A stretch of 64,000 bases of DNA, taken from assembly GCA_028875875.1 (NCBI GenBank), contig JAGWUV010000014.1:1-64000 (forward strand), read 5' to 3'. The notes below the pieces were generated by a model. That model made no database searches, was not told the DNA's origin, and saw only the letters and a list, made by a program, of their open reading frames with translations. Source of the stretch: Bacteroidota bacterium (GTDB lineage: Bacteria > Bacteroidota > Bacteroidia > Chitinophagales > Chitinophagaceae). Made by a program: the position numbers and the translations under genes. Below are positions 16,206-26,600 of the stretch, piece by piece; within the stretch, counting starts at the first letter, position 1, and each line of letters starts with the position of its first letter.

Positions 16206-17153
16206 CTACTTATAAATCAAAACTTCCTGATTACCCAGGCTGTTCTTAGCCGCACGATACATTCCTGCACTATTTAATACCATGGCATAATTACCTTTAG
16301 CATCTACGCCGATCATGCCACCTTCCCCGCCTAATTTCACTAACTTATCATTGACAACAACATTCATAGCTTCCTGCAAGCTAAGACCCTTGTATTCCAT
16401 CAGGCAACTAACATCATACGCCGCAACCGCCCTGATAAACATTTCACCATGTCCGGTACAACTGATCGCACAGGTTGTATCATTAGCATATGTTCCGCCA
16501 CCTATTACAGGACTATCGCCTATTCTTCCATACTTTTTATTCGTCATGCCACCTGTACTTGTTGCCGCCGCAAGGTTACCATTACTATCACAGGCAACGG
16601 CACCTACTGTTCCGAATTTCTTATCTCTCATCAATTCTTCGAGATGAGTATTCGTATGGTCAAGGGAATAATTATCAGAATCCCGTATTGCTTTCCACTG
16701 ATCGTACCTGAATTGCGAAAAGAAGTATTCATCAGGTTCTAATTTCACTCCCTGCTTTATGGCAAAATCATTCGCCCCTTTCCCACTCAGAAAAACGTGA
16801 TTGCTATTATGCATCACTTCGGTAGCTAGTTCTATGGGATTACGTACATTTCTCACACCGGCAATAGCTCCAGCACTTAAGTCTTTACCACTCATTATAG
16901 CCGCATCCATTTCCTGCACTCCCTTTTTAGTAAAGACCGCCCCCCTGCCCGCATTGAACAAAACATTATCTTCCAGAACAACAATGGCCGCCTTTACAGC
17001 ATTTACCGAAGTACCGCCCTTTTCCAATACCCCATAACCCGCATCCAGGGCCGCTTGTAAGCCGGCCATATAAGCTTCCTCGAGTTCAGGACTCATATCT
17101 TCTTTTAAAATAGTTCCCGCCCCTCCGTGAATTGCAATCGTAAATTTCGACAT
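16206..17153 (-). CDS. iaaA: Isoaspartyl peptidase / L-asparaginase (plant-type, Ntn hydrolase)
   Basis: The 315-residue precursor belongs to the type III asparaginase family that self-cleaves to expose a catalytic threonine. The autoprocessing site is the conserved GTVGAVACD, with T182 as the new N-terminus of the beta subunit; the substrate-binding segment YGRIGDSPVIGGGTYAND and GHGEMF are also present, as is the N-terminal IHGGAGT. No signal peptide is seen, so the enzyme is cytoplasmic. It degrades isoaspartyl dipeptides from damaged proteins and asparagine. It is a single gene with its own terminator. Confidence 0.94.
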   Translation of the reverse strand: MSKFTIAIHGGAGTILKEDMSPELEEAYMAGLQAALDAGYGVLEKGGTSVNAVKAAIVVLEDNVLFNAGRGAVFTKKGVQEMDAAIMSGKDLSAGAIAGVRNVRNPIELATEVMHNSNHVFLSGKGANDFAIKQGVKLEPDEYFFSQFRYDQWKAIRDSDNYSLDHTNTHLEELMRDKKFGTVGAVACDSNGNLAAATSTGGMTNKKYGRIGDSPVIGGGTYANDTTCAISCTGHGEMFIRAVAAYDVSCLMEYKGLSLQEAMNVVVNDKLVKLGGEGGMIGVDAKGNYAMVLNSAGMYRAAKNSLGNQEVLIYK

Positions 17154-17270
17154 TGACTAATTGATTCTTTGCAATGCCGAAATTAGAAAAAACTATAGCT
17201 GAGAATTTTGAATTTAATTCAATCCTTGATGAACAACATCAAAGCAAATAATGAATTTATTAGATGGTGG

Positions 17271-18257
17271 TTAAGCAAGCAACAACTTACATTCATCTAA
17301 AAGCTTTTGTTTGTTGATCGCCGCTGTCCCCACTTCTTCGCAAACCAATCCACCGGCTATATTGGCCATCTCAGCCGCCAGTTCTATATTCTGCGTAGCT
17401 GCATATACCAATGAAGCAACGGCAATAACCGTATCACCGGCACCGCTTACATCAGCAATGTTGCGGATATGGGTTGGAATAATATTTGAAATGGAAGGCG
17501 ATTGATAAAAAACTCCCTTTTCAGAAAGCGTGATCAGTGATATGTGATGTGCTAAAAGAGATTGAAGTTGCTGATGAATAGATTGCAGCGTATGCAAGTT
17601 CACATCCTCTATTAAAAGGTTGAGGCCTTCTTTTACTTCTTTAAGATTTGGTTTGAAAATATCAACACCCTTAAAAGAAAAAAAGTTCTTCCTCTTCGGA
17701 TCAACAGTAGTAATTACCTGGTATTGCTTACATAAAGCCACCACCTGTTGGATCAACCGTTCAGTGAGTACACCTTTGTTATAGTCTTCAAATATTAATA
17801 CATGAGGTTTGTTGTGTATAAACTCATCCTTCAATCTTTCTAATAGTTTTACTTCCAATGCAACATGGATATCTGTAGTTATTTCCGTATCCAATCGCAT
17901 CATTTGCTGGTTGCGGCTAATAATGCGTGTTTTGTTGGTGGTGATCCTTTCATCTGATACCATCAATAAAGACGTATCAATGCCATTCTGCCTGAACAAA
18001 TGGGTTAAGGCAATACCATCTTCGTCGTTACCAATAACAGAAACAATAGCTGTTTGAGCCCCCAAAGCAACAGTGTTCAGAGCCACATTACCCGCACCAC
18101 CTATTCTCAATTCTTTCTTATCCAGGGTTACTACAGGTACTGGAGCTTCGGGAGAAATTCTTTCCACATGCCCCCACCAATAAGAATCCAGCATCACATC
18201 GCCCAAAACAATCACCTTAAGATTTGAAAAATCAAGAAATAGTTGATCGAAATTCAT
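17271..18257 (-). CDS. rfaE1: PfkB-family kinase, D-glycero-beta-D-manno-heptose-7-phosphate kinase type
   Basis: The 328-residue protein matches the kinase half of HldE (RfaE domain I): VIVLGDVMLDSYWWGHVERISPEAPVPVV at the N-terminus, IGGAGNVALN, TTNKTRIISRNQQMMRLD, VLIFEDYNKGVL, and the ribokinase-family anion-hole motif DVSGAGDTVIAV near the C-terminus. It lacks the cytidylyltransferase half, as is usual in Bacteroidota where HldA- and HldC-type proteins are separate. It would phosphorylate heptose-7-phosphate at C1 for lipopolysaccharide core or other heptosylated glycans. Its ATG shares one base with the stop of the upstream permease (TAATG). Confidence 0.88.
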   Translation of the reverse strand: MNFDQLFLDFSNLKVIVLGDVMLDSYWWGHVERISPEAPVPVVTLDKKELRIGGAGNVALNTVALGAQTAIVSVIGNDEDGIALTHLFRQNGIDTSLLMVSDERITTNKTRIISRNQQMMRLDTEITTDIHVALEVKLLERLKDEFIHNKPHVLIFEDYNKGVLTERLIQQVVALCKQYQVITTVDPKRKNFFSFKGVDIFKPNLKEVKEGLNLLIEDVNLHTLQSIHQQLQSLLAHHISLITLSEKGVFYQSPSISNIIPTHIRNIADVSGAGDTVIAVASLVYAATQNIELAAEMANIAGGLVCEEVGTAAINKQKLLDECKLLLA

Positions 18258-19666
18258 TATACTTTTTTTGATTGATTTGCGACCGCAAGATAATACAAAG
18301 GAATGCCAATTAGTGCAATGATGAGACCAGGCCAGGTAAATTCAGGCTTATAAATAATGAGTAATACACAGAATGAAATACCCATGATGATATAAATAAC
18401 AGGTAATACCGGGTATCCAAATGCTTTATAAGGCCTTTCTGCTTCAGGCATTCTTTTACGCAGGATAAAAATACCAACAATAGTAAGTACATAGAAGATC
18501 ACTACAATAAAGGAAACCATATCCAGCAGATCGCCATACTTACCACTTAAACACAATACTGATGCCACTACGCATTGTATCCATAAAGCGAATTCGGGTA
18601 CAGCTCTTTTATTCAGTTCCGCAGTTCTTTTAAAGAACAATCCGTCCTTTGCCATGGTATAATATACCCTGGCGCCGGCTAAGATCAAACCGTTATTGCA
18701 ACCGAATGTAGAGATCATAATCATTACAGCAATCACGTAAGTACCGATATTACCGAAGATTACCTGTGATGCCGTAACAGCCACCCTATCCTTTTCTGCC
18801 GATGCGATCTCCTGTAATGGCAACACCCCTGTGTATACGATGTTTGCAGAAACATAGATGATCGTTACGATCAAGGTTCCCAAAAACAAACTTAATCCTA
18901 TATTCTTTTTAGGGTTCTTTATTTCACCTGCGATAAAGGTTACATTATTCCAGGCATCACTGCTGAAGATAGATCCCACCATTGCAGCAGCAATTGCACC
19001 TAAAGCTGCTGTAGTTGTGTATGATTGAATTGTTCCATCTTTAGCCATATGTTGAAGATTCCATGCATTACTCCAGTTGTGATGCCATACTCCACCTTTT
19101 ATGGCTATAAGGCCGAAAATAATTAAGCCGAATAAACTAAGCAGCTTGGTTAGAGTGAATGTAGTTTGAATTATTTTTCCACTCTTCACTCCTTTGGTGT
19201 TGATATAGGTAAGCAAAACGATCACCGCAATGGATAAGAGCTGTGCAGGAGATATCTTCACCGAACCGATACTTAACAACACTATGTCCTCGCTTACCTG
19301 TGGTATCAGATAAGCGGTAAATTTAGAGAAGGCAACGCCTACTGCTGCGATTGTTCCTGTTTGTATCACCGCAAAAAAACTCCATCCATATAAAAAACCT
19401 ACCAAAGGATTATAAGCTTCCTTCAAATACACATATTGCCCGCCGGCTTTAGGGAACATTCCACTTAACTCACCATAACTCAATGCTGCGGTGAGCGTCA
19501 TAAAACCTGTAAGAAGCCAAACAACAATCAACCATCCAGAAGCACCAACATTCCTTGTGATATCTGCACTCACTATAAAAATTCCGGAACCAATCATACT
19601 TCCTGCAACAATCATGGTTGCATCCAATAAACTCAATGTGGGTTTAAAAGCAGTAGTTGTATTCAT
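18257..19666 (-). CDS. APC-superfamily amino acid permease
   Basis: The 469-residue protein shows about 12 membrane helices and the amino acid-polyamine-organocation family features: the helix 1 substrate-binding loop IVAGSMIGSGIFIV, the GELSGMFPKAGGQYVYLKEAYNP segment after helix 2, and FGCNNGLILAGARVYYTMAKDGLFF in the middle loop. It probably imports or exchanges an amino acid across the cytoplasmic membrane; the substrate is not predictable. It overlaps the kinase gene downstream by one base. Its start codon directly follows the U-tract of a terminator (19667-19698). Confidence 0.92.
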   Translation of the reverse strand: MNTTTAFKPTLSLLDATMIVAGSMIGSGIFIVSADITRNVGASGWLIVVWLLTGFMTLTAALSYGELSGMFPKAGGQYVYLKEAYNPLVGFLYGWSFFAVIQTGTIAAVGVAFSKFTAYLIPQVSEDIVLLSIGSVKISPAQLLSIAVIVLLTYINTKGVKSGKIIQTTFTLTKLLSLFGLIIFGLIAIKGGVWHHNWSNAWNLQHMAKDGTIQSYTTTAALGAIAAAMVGSIFSSDAWNNVTFIAGEIKNPKKNIGLSLFLGTLIVTIIYVSANIVYTGVLPLQEIASAEKDRVAVTASQVIFGNIGTYVIAVMIMISTFGCNNGLILAGARVYYTMAKDGLFFKRTAELNKRAVPEFALWIQCVVASVLCLSGKYGDLLDMVSFIVVIFYVLTIVGIFILRKRMPEAERPYKAFGYPVLPVIYIIMGISFCVLLIIYKPEFTWPGLIIALIGIPLYYLAVANQSKKV

Positions 19667-19698
19667 AAAAAATCCCGCTTCTTTTTCAGCAGCGGGAT
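19667..19698 (-). terminator. Terminator of the OmpH-like gene, abutting the permease start codon
   Basis: On the minus strand ATCCCGCT, an 11-nt loop and AGCGGGAT are followed by TTTTT and then directly by the permease ATG at 19666. It lies 26 nt behind the stop of the OmpH-like gene. Confidence 0.75.
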
Positions 19699-19723
19699 GG
19701 AAGATAATAAAATCTTAATGAGT

Positions 19724-20299
19724 TTATTTCTTTTTATACATTTCATTTAACCCTTTCACAAGATCATTCGTAATGTTATAAATAGTGTCTTTGTAATAAA
19801 TCATATCAGGTACGTTAGAGAAGATATAAGCAAATCCTTTATCCTTGTTATATTCTTTAAGGTAGTCTTCGATCTTCTTTTTCGCATCTAATAATTTTTT
19901 TGAACTCTCCTCCTGCATTTCCTGTTCCATCATTTGCTTTCTGTTCTTAAGGTTTTTATCCATATCCATGATCTCCTGTTGCCTGTTAGCTAATTCTGCC
20001 TGGCTTAGTGAGGAACCCGCTTTCTGGAGATCCTGGTATTTATCTCTTAACTTATTTTCCAGTTGCGACAGTTCGCGGCCCATATCCTGATCTTTGGAGA
20101 AAAGTGAGTTACGGATATCTTTCAAATACTCAAACTGATTTTGAATAGAGTCCATTTCAAAATATGCGATCTTAAATCCCGTTTTGGGAACAGCTGCCGT
20201 AACACGATCTAATTTTTTGTTTGAAGAAAAATGTAAGTAAAACAAGAACCCAACCGCTACAACCAATAACACATTCAGCGCCAATGTAAAATTTTTCAT
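19724..20299 (-). CDS. OmpH/Skp-like periplasmic chaperone
   Basis: The 191-residue product from ATG 20299 has an N-terminal membrane/signal segment (MKNFTLALNVLLVVAVGFLFYLHF) and then the Skp layout: a short beta strand (KIAYFEMDSIQNQFEYLKDIRNS), a long charged coiled coil (residues ~60-150, with QLENKLRDKYQDLQK and EIMDMDKNLKNRKQMMEQEMQEE) and a closing segment (KDKGFAYIFSNVPDMIYYKDTIYNIT). Skp-type trimers hold unfolded outer membrane proteins in the periplasm. The uncleaved-looking anchor suggests a membrane-tethered form. An in-frame start 22 codons upstream was rejected because it puts extra hydrophilic residues ahead of the signal. Confidence 0.85.
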   Translation of the reverse strand: MKNFTLALNVLLVVAVGFLFYLHFSSNKKLDRVTAAVPKTGFKIAYFEMDSIQNQFEYLKDIRNSLFSKDQDMGRELSQLENKLRDKYQDLQKAGSSLSQAELANRQQEIMDMDKNLKNRKQMMEQEMQEESSKKLLDAKKKIEDYLKEYNKDKGFAYIFSNVPDMIYYKDTIYNITNDLVKGLNEMYKKK

Positions 20300-20440
20300 G
20301 TGGGGAATTAATTTGAATAACGAATATAAAGTTATCAGTGCTTTTAATTTGTTAAAAACAAGCACAATAAACAGACATTATTACAACGGGTAGATGAATT
20401 GTAGAAAGCAAAGGACCAGCTTACGTAGCTATCTTAAAAC

Positions 20441-20472
20441 AATAAGGGCAGCAGGTGTATCCTGCTGCCCCT
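20441..20472 (-). terminator. Intrinsic terminator of rpoC
   Basis: GGGCAGCAGG (20446-20455) and CCTGCTGCCC (20461-20470) form a perfect 10-bp stem with a 5-nt loop; the minus strand continues CTTATTGTTTT. It lies about 40 nt behind the rpoC stop. Confidence 0.85.
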
Positions 20473-20511
20473 TTGTTGTGTAAATAATTCTTGATCTATT
20501 AACAATAAAGC

Positions 20512-23500
20512 TTATTCTTCATCATCAAAGCTCATGGCTTCACGTGTTGTAGCCAATACTTCATATTCTTCTTTGCTACCAACGATCATATTTTCAAAAT
20601 CACGTAATCCTGTACCAGCTGGGATCAGATGGCCTGTAATAACGTTCTCTTTTAATCCGAGCATTGCATCAGCTTTACCCTGGATTGCAGCCTGGCTTAA
20701 TACTTTCGTTGTTTCCTGGAATGAAGCCGCAGATATCCAGCTTTGTACACCTAATGAAGCCTTAGTAATACCTAACAGTACAGGCTGTGCCGTTGCAGGC
20801 TTAGCATCACGTACTTCTACCAGTTTTTTATCACTTCTACGTAAGATAGAATTCTCTTCTCTTAATTCACGAAGTGTAACAATCTGACCAGCTCTCATCT
20901 TGGTGCTTTCTCCAGAATCGGTAACAACTTTTTTATCAAAGATCCTGTCATTTTCTTCGATAAAGTCGAACCTGTCTTCCAGGTCTTCTTCTAGGAATTT
21001 AGTATCGCCAGCATCGATAATTTCTACTTTCTTCATCATTTGGCGAACGATCACTTCAATGTGCTTATCGTTGATCTTCACACCCTGTAAACGATATACT
21101 TCCTGTATCTCATTCACAACATACTCTTGTACTGCAAACGGACCTTTGATAGTAAGGATATCAGCAGGAGCAATCTGGCCATCAGATAATGCTGCACCGG
21201 CTTTCACGAAGTCGCCATCCTGAACAAGAATCTGGCGTGTTAATGGTACAAGGTATTTTTTCACCATACCATCTCTTGCTTCCACAATGATCTCTCTGTT
21301 ACCACGCTTCACATTACCAAATGCTACCACACCATCAATTTCGCACACCACAGCTGGGTTACCCGGATTACGAGCTTCGAACAACTCGGTTACACGTGGC
21401 AAACCACCCGTAATATCTCTTAACTTACCTAATACACGTGGTATTTTCACCAACACCTGACCAGCTTTCACTTCTTCACCTTCTTCTACAGCAATGTGGC
21501 TACCTACAGGCAAGTTATATAGTTTAACATCTTTGCCTTCGATCTTAATGGTTGGGATCTTGGTTTTATCTTTTGTTTCGATAACCACCTTCTCGCGGTG
21601 ACCTGTTTGTTCATCGGCCTCATCACGATAAGTAATACCATCTATCACATTTTCAAATGCAACGGTACCATTTTGCTCTGCAACGATTACGTTGTTGAAT
21701 GGATCCCATGTACAGATCACATCTCCTTTCTTCACTTGCTGGCCATCTTTCACAACCAGTGTAGATCCGTAAGGAACGTTGTTTGTAATTAATAAACGAT
21801 CGTTCTTCACGTCCATAATCCTTACCTCACCTGTACGACCAATAACGATCTGAGCTTTTTCACCATCATTATTTGTACCTGTTACAGTACGCAATCCATC
21901 GAACTGTATCGTTCCATCGAACTTAGCATTCAAGGAAGACTCAACCGAAGCAGAACCGGCAACACCACCTACGTGGAAGGTACGCAATGTTAACTGGGTA
22001 CCAGGCTCACCGATTGACTGCGCTGCGATGATACCTACTGCATCACCACGTTGAGCAATATATCCTGTAGCCAGATTTTTACCATAACACTTCACACAAA
22101 CACCACGCTTAGCTTCGCAGGTTAATACAGAACGGATCTCAACTGTTTCAATCCCACTCTCTTCAATATGTTTAGCAACATCGGAAGTGATCTCTTCACC
22201 AGCTTTGATGATGAGCTCTTCTGTTACAGGATGGAATACATCATGTAAAGAAGTACGTCCTTCAATTCTATCAGCTAAAGGTTCAATAATGTCTTCATTA
22301 TCCTTCAATGCACTGGTTGCAATACCGCGTAATGTGCCACAATCTTCATCAGCAATCACCACATCTTGAGCAACGTCAACCAGCCTACGTGTTAAGTAAC
22401 CAGCATCAGCTGTTTTCAAGGCTGTATCGGCCAAACCTTTACGGGCACCGTGCGTAGAAATGAAGTAATCCAATACGTTCAAGCCACCTTTAAAGTTTGA
22501 CAGGATCGGGTTTTCAATTACCTCAGAACCAGTACTTCCGCTCTTTCTTGGTTTAGCCATCAATCCACGAATACCTACCAGCTGCTTAACCTGTGTTTTA
22601 GAACCACGGGCTCCGGAATCAAGCATCATGTAAACAGAGTTGAAACCTTGCTTATCTGTTGCCATTTCGCGTATCAGGGTTTCAGTGATCTTCATATCCA
22701 CCCTACCCCAGATATCAATTACCTGGTTATAACGTTCGTTGTTGGTAATCAATCCCATGTTGTAGCTTTCCCAAACCTCATCAACTTCACTCTTCGCATT
22801 TTCCAGCATTTCATTCCTAATTTCAGGAACAATCAGGTCGTTCACACTGAAACTCAAACCACCACGGAAGGCCATACGGAAACCGAGTTGTTTGATATCA
22901 TCGAGGAATTTAGCTGTTTTAGGAACATTGGTAATTTTGATGATATCACCAATGATTTCACGAAGATTCTTCTTCGTAAGCAATGCATTCACATAACCTA
23001 CTTCTTCAGGAACAAATTGGTTAAATAAAACCCTACCAACTGTTGTATCAATAAGTTTCTTCAACAACTGGCCGTTTTCACGAACGTTGGTTTTTACTTT
23101 AATGTGAGCATGTAAATCTACTCTTCCTTCGTTGTAAGCGATGATCACTTCATCCAAGCTGTAGAAAGCTTTTCCTTCGCCTTTAACTATTTCGGTAGCT
23201 GTAGATTTTTTTCCTTTAGTAATATAGTACAAGCCCAATACCATGTCCTGAGAAGGCAGGGTGATAGGTGTACCGTTCTGCGGGTTGAGGATGTTATGAG
23301 AAGACAACATCAGCAACTGTGCTTCGAGAATTGCAGCACTGCTTAAAGGAACGTGTACGGCCATCTGGTCACCATCGAAATCGGCGTTGAACGCTGAGGT
23401 TACCAATGGGTGCAATTGAATGGCTTTACCTTCTACCAATCTAGGTTGGAAGGCCTGGATAGATAAACGGTGCAATGTTGGGGCACGGTTTAACATTACA

Positions 23501-24795
23501 GGGTGGCCTTTCAAAATATTTTCAAGGATATCCCAAACAACAGCTTCTTTTCTATCCACTAATTTTTTGGCAGATTTTACTGTTTTTACGATACCTCTTT
23601 CAATTAATTTTCTGATGATAAACGGCTTGAATAATTCGGCAGCCATATCTTTTGGTAAGCCGCACTCATGCATTTTCAGTTCGGGACCTACCACGATCAC
23701 AGAACGGCCGGAATAGTCAACACGTTTACCTAATAAGTTCTGACGGAAACGACCTTGCTTACCTTTCAACACATCGCTCAATGATTTTAAAGCACGTCCG
23801 CCTTCTGCTTTAACAGCATTTGATTTACGGCTATTATCGAACAGTGAATCGATGGCTTCCTGCAACATACGTTTTTCGTTGCGTAAGATTACTTCGGGAG
23901 CTTTGATCTCCAGCAATCTTTTCAAACGGTTGTTACGGATAATCACACGACGGTATAAATCGTTCAGGTCTGATGATGCAAAACGTCCTCCATCCAAAGG
24001 AACCAATGGCCTTAATTCCGGTGGAATAACGGGTATATATTGCATTACCATCCACTCGGGGCGGTTGGTAATTCTTGTGCTGGCATCACGGAAAGCTTCC
24101 ACAACGCTCAAACGTTTCAAAGCATCTGCTTTACGTTGCTGAGAAGTTTCGTTCGCAGCCGCATTTCTTAATGTATAGCTTAATTCATCCAGATCTAGTC
24201 TTGCCAACAGATCATGAACAGCCTCGGCACCCATTTTAGCAATGAATTTCTGAGGATCATCATCAGGCAGGTATTGATTGTCTTTTGGTAAAGTATCCAA
24301 AAGATCCAAATATTCTTCTTCTGTTAAAAGATCGCCTGTTGCCAGGTTATCTTTTACGCCACCCTGTATTACCACATATCTTTCATAATACACGATGCTC
24401 TCTAATTTCTTAGAGCTCATTCCCAACAGATAGCCGATTTTGTTAGGTAATGATTTGAAATACCAGATATGTACCACGGGAACAACCAGTTTAATGTGCC
24501 CCATACGCTCACGACGCACTTTCTTTTCTGTAACTTCTACACCGCAACGATCACATACAATGCCTTTATAACGGATACGCTTATATTTTCCGCAGGCACA
24601 CTCATAATCTTTCACAGGGCCGAAAATTCTTTCGCAGAACAAACCATCACGTTCTGGTTTGTACGTACGATAGTTAATAGTTTCAGGCTTCAATACTTCA
24701 CCGAAACTTCTTTCCAAGATTGAATCCGGAGAAGCAAGACTGATGGTGATTTTAGAGAAAGTTGATTTTGGACGGTTGTCTCTTTTGATGGCCAT
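20512..24795 (-). CDS. rpoC: DNA-directed RNA polymerase subunit beta'
   Basis: The 1427-residue protein starts at ATG 24795 ([15 protein letters not shown]), as Bacteroidota RpoC does; a frame extension to 24891 was rejected. The N-terminal zinc site is C66, C68, C81, C84 (CACGKYK ... CDRCG). The catalytic [12 protein letters not shown] motif that binds the active-site Mg2+ is intact, as are the bridge-helix/trigger-loop region ([16 protein letters not shown]) and the second zinc site ([13 protein letters not shown]). Expected partner rpoB is not the upstream neighbour: it lies 37.4 kb away. Its own consensus promoter lies 170 nt upstream and a terminator follows, so it is a single-gene transcript. 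Confidence 0.98.
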   Translation of the reverse strand: MAIKRDNRPKSTFSKITISLASPDSILERSFGEVLKPETINYRTYKPERDGLFCERIFGPVKDYECACGKYKRIRYKGIVCDRCGVEVTEKKVRRERMGHIKLVVPVVHIWYFKSLPNKIGYLLGMSSKKLESIVYYERYVVIQGGVKDNLATGDLLTEEEYLDLLDTLPKDNQYLPDDDPQKFIAKMGAEAVHDLLARLDLDELSYTLRNAAANETSQQRKADALKRLSVVEAFRDASTRITNRPEWMVMQYIPVIPPELRPLVPLDGGRFASSDLNDLYRRVIIRNNRLKRLLEIKAPEVILRNEKRMLQEAIDSLFDNSRKSNAVKAEGGRALKSLSDVLKGKQGRFRQNLLGKRVDYSGRSVIVVGPELKMHECGLPKDMAAELFKPFIIRKLIERGIVKTVKSAKKLVDRKEAVVWDILENILKGHPVMLNRAPTLHRLSIQAFQPRLVEGKAIQLHPLVTSAFNADFDGDQMAVHVPLSSAAILEAQLLMLSSHNILNPQNGTPITLPSQDMVLGLYYITKGKKSTATEIVKGEGKAFYSLDEVIIAYNEGRVDLHAHIKVKTNVRENGQLLKKLIDTTVGRVLFNQFVPEEVGYVNALLTKKNLREIIGDIIKITNVPKTAKFLDDIKQLGFRMAFRGGLSFSVNDLIVPEIRNEMLENAKSEVDEVWESYNMGLITNNERYNQVIDIWGRVDMKITETLIREMATDKQGFNSVYMMLDSGARGSKTQVKQLVGIRGLMAKPRKSGSTGSEVIENPILSNFKGGLNVLDYFISTHGARKGLADTALKTADAGYLTRRLVDVAQDVVIADEDCGTLRGIATSALKDNEDIIEPLADRIEGRTSLHDVFHPVTEELIIKAGEEITSDVAKHIEESGIETVEIRSVLTCEAKRGVCVKCYGKNLATGYIAQRGDAVGIIAAQSIGEPGTQLTLRTFHVGGVAGSASVESSLNAKFDGTIQFDGLRTVTGTNNDGEKAQIVIGRTGEVRIMDVKNDRLLITNNVPYGSTLVVKDGQQVKKGDVICTWDPFNNVIVAEQNGTVAFENVIDGITYRDEADEQTGHREKVVIETKDKTKIPTIKIEGKDVKLYNLPVGSHIAVEEGEEVKAGQVLVKIPRVLGKLRDITGGLPRVTELFEARNPGNPAVVCEIDGVVAFGNVKRGNREIIVEARDGMVKKYLVPLTRQILVQDGDFVKAGAALSDGQIAPADILTIKGPFAVQEYVVNEIQEVYRLQGVKINDKHIEVIVRQMMKKVEIIDAGDTKFLEEDLEDRFDFIEENDRIFDKKVVTDSGESTKMRAGQIVTLRELREENSILRRSDKKLVEVRDAKPATAQPVLLGITKASLGVQSWISAASFQETTKVLSQAAIQGKADAMLGLKENVITGHLIPAGTGLRDFENMIVGSKEEYEVLATTREAMSFDDEE

Positions 24796-24961
24796 ATTAC
24801 AAATTGCAATTTTAATCTGGTGACTGAAATATCCTTCATTACTGAAGACACAAAAACACCAACAGAACCCATGTAGTTTACATAAAAACACACTCCATGC
24901 TCTGCCGGTATTTAACGGTCTGCTCTAAAATGGATAGAATACTTCAAAATCATTAAGGCGG
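24796..24961 (-). other. Long 5' leader of rpoC
   Basis: Non-coding transcript segment between the promoter and the rpoC start. It contains a short frame that overlaps the rpoC start in another register but no recognised domain or terminator. Confidence 0.4.
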
Positions 24962-24991
24962 CAAAGGTAAGGATAGAGATTTTAAATACAA
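24962..24991 (-). promoter_or_regulatory. Consensus Bacteroidota promoter of rpoC
   Basis: On the minus strand TTG (24991-24989), 19 nt, then TACCTTTG (24969-24962) matches the TTG-N19-TAnnTTTG pattern of the primary sigma factor exactly. It would leave a 5' leader of about 160 nt before the rpoC start. Confidence 0.8.
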
Positions 24992-25104
24992 AAAGTAAAG
25001 TTTTTAAGCTGGTTTTAAAAACAAGGTTAATTATCCCCAAAAAACTTATTCAGAGTTTGTACTCAGTGACATATCTCAACCTGAAATATGACAAATCTCA
25101 GTTT

Positions 25105-25131
25105 TTGCCTGCACCTGTACCAATAGTTTTG
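25105..25131 (+). promoter_or_regulatory. Candidate promoter of the 124-residue protein gene
   Basis: TAGTTTTG at 25124-25131 matches TAnnTTTG; a TTG at 25105-25107 is 16 nt ahead, slightly shorter than usual. The start codon is 22 nt downstream. Confidence 0.5.
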
Positions 25132-25152
25132 TTTCGTCAGGAAAAGTAATTC

Positions 25153-25527
25153 ATGCACATAACTATTAACGATACAAATAAAATTCTGGAAATTCAGGAA
25201 AAATTCACTGAGATGTTTCCTTACCTGCGGCTGGAGTTTTTCAGAAAAACCAACCACAGGGATGGCAATATTCCTAAAAATGCGTTGGCCAATTTGCGAA
25301 CATTGGGCGAATGCAGAACCGTTTTTAATACCCAATCATCCGTAACCATATCTCCGCAAATGACAGTTAGTGAACTGGATAAGTTGTTTAACGACGTGTA
25401 TGGCTTATCTACCCAAATATTCCGCAAATCCGGGAATATATGGTTAGTTACCACTGTTACCGATAAATGGACCCTGGAGGAGCAGAATAAGCAGGGAGAA
25501 ATTATTACCAGTCAAATGAAAAAATAA
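25153..25527 (+). CDS. Conserved hypothetical protein, 124 residues
   Basis: A small soluble protein without signal peptide or membrane helix. Its C-terminal part has a strongly patterned segment (VYGLSTQIFRKSGNIWLVTTVTDKWTLEEQN), of the sort seen in conserved uncharacterised Bacteroidota proteins that lie near signalling genes. The N-terminal half begins with alternating beta-like residues (MHITINDTNKILEIQEKF). I do not recognise a function. It runs convergently into the response regulator gene with 11 bp between the stops, so a role in the same signalling circuit is possible but unproven. A good promoter precedes it. Confidence 0.75.
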   Translation: MHITINDTNKILEIQEKFTEMFPYLRLEFFRKTNHRDGNIPKNALANLRTLGECRTVFNTQSSVTISPQMTVSELDKLFNDVYGLSTQIFRKSGNIWLVTTVTDKWTLEEQNKQGEIITSQMKK

Positions 25528-25538
25528 CCCCGAATGCT

Positions 25539-26600
25539 TTAGTTATGCATACGGGCTAATTTTTCGTAGTTGAGAATTGTTATTTTACTTACGTGAATAT
25601 CAATCAGTTTTTCATCCTTCAGATCGCTTAAAGTTCGGATGGTACTTTCGGTAGCTATACCGGCGAGGTTGGCGAGGTCTTCCCGCGAAATACTGATAGA
25701 AAAGACTTTTTCATCGTCTTTCTTGTAGCGATTATACAAGGTGATCAGCGCATCGGCTACTTTTTTTCTTACAGAATTATAAGCCAGTTTTACCAGTTGT
25801 TCCTCTTTTTCACGGAGATTATTGGACAACATTTTGATGAATTTTCTCGATACCTCAGAATTCTTATAAACCAGGGCATGAAAATCATCCTTGGGAATTA
25901 AACATACTTCGGCATCTTCCATTGCTGTTGCCGAATCGGAATACTTGCCATCATCCAATAATGCCAGGTAACCGAAGAAATCACCTTCTTTATACAAACC
26001 TGTAATCAGCTCTTTTCCCTGGTCATTCAGTTTATGAGTTTTAATCTTACCGCTGCTCAGAAAATAAATACCTTTAGGATAGTTATTCTCTTTATAAATC
26101 TCTTCCTTCTTCTTAAAAACCCGCACTTCACTTTCTTCAGATAGTTTCTTCAATACATCAATCCCTTTTACTTCATTGAAGAATTCGTTAAGCCCCTGCA
26201 AACTTTTGGAAAAATCTTTTTTCAGTATTTCAGATTTTTTTAGCCTGCTTTCAATAGCATTCAATAATTCAATATCATCGAAAGGTTTGGTTAAATAATC
26301 ATCGGCGCCCATTTCCATCCCCTTTCTCAGGTCACTCCTTTCGGCTTTGGCTGTTAAATAAATAAAGGGAATACCTGCGGTGGATTCATTTTTTGAAAGC
26401 AGGTGCAATACTCCGTACCCATCTAATACGGGCATCATAATATCACAAATGATCAGGTCCGGTTTTTCTTTTTCCGCCAATTCAACGCCTTCCCTTCCAT
26501 TAACAGCGGTAATAACATTATAATTAGCCAACTGCAATATCTCCGCAGTATTTTCACGCATATCAATATTATCTTCTATCAGCAGTATCTTTTTATTCAT
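25539..26600 (-). CDS. Response regulator with receiver, cyclic-nucleotide-binding-like and Crp-type HTH domains
   Basis: The 353-residue protein starts at ATG 26600 (MNKKILLIEDN). Residues 1-120 are a CheY-like receiver with phospho-acceptor D53 (IICDIMMP), T/K pair in YLTAKAE and DDYLTKPF. After a linker, residues ~155-265 form a cNMP-binding-type beta-roll (VFKKKEEIYKENNYPKGIYFLSSGKI, EGDFFGYLALLDDGKYSDSATAMEDAEVCLI). The C-terminus is a Crp/Fnr winged HTH (ISISREDLANLAGIATESTIRTLSDLKDEKLI). It thus joins phosphorelay input and a Crp output in one chain. The start overlaps the end of the histidine kinase gene by 8 bp, so the kinase is its probable partner. Confidence 0.93.
   Translation of the reverse strand: MNKKILLIEDNIDMRENTAEILQLANYNVITAVNGREGVELAEKEKPDLIICDIMMPVLDGYGVLHLLSKNESTAGIPFIYLTAKAERSDLRKGMEMGADDYLTKPFDDIELLNAIESRLKKSEILKKDFSKSLQGLNEFFNEVKGIDVLKKLSEESEVRVFKKKEEIYKENNYPKGIYFLSSGKIKTHKLNDQGKELITGLYKEGDFFGYLALLDDGKYSDSATAMEDAEVCLIPKDDFHALVYKNSEVSRKFIKMLSNNLREKEEQLVKLAYNSVRKKVADALITLYNRYKKDDEKVFSISISREDLANLAGIATESTIRTLSDLKDEKLIDIHVSKITILNYEKLARMHN

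Noticed and set aside
24690-24893. Extended N-terminus or alternative frame at the rpoC start
   Set aside because: RpoC begins at MAIKRDN (24795); upstream codons are rich in Cys/Phe and lie in the leader.
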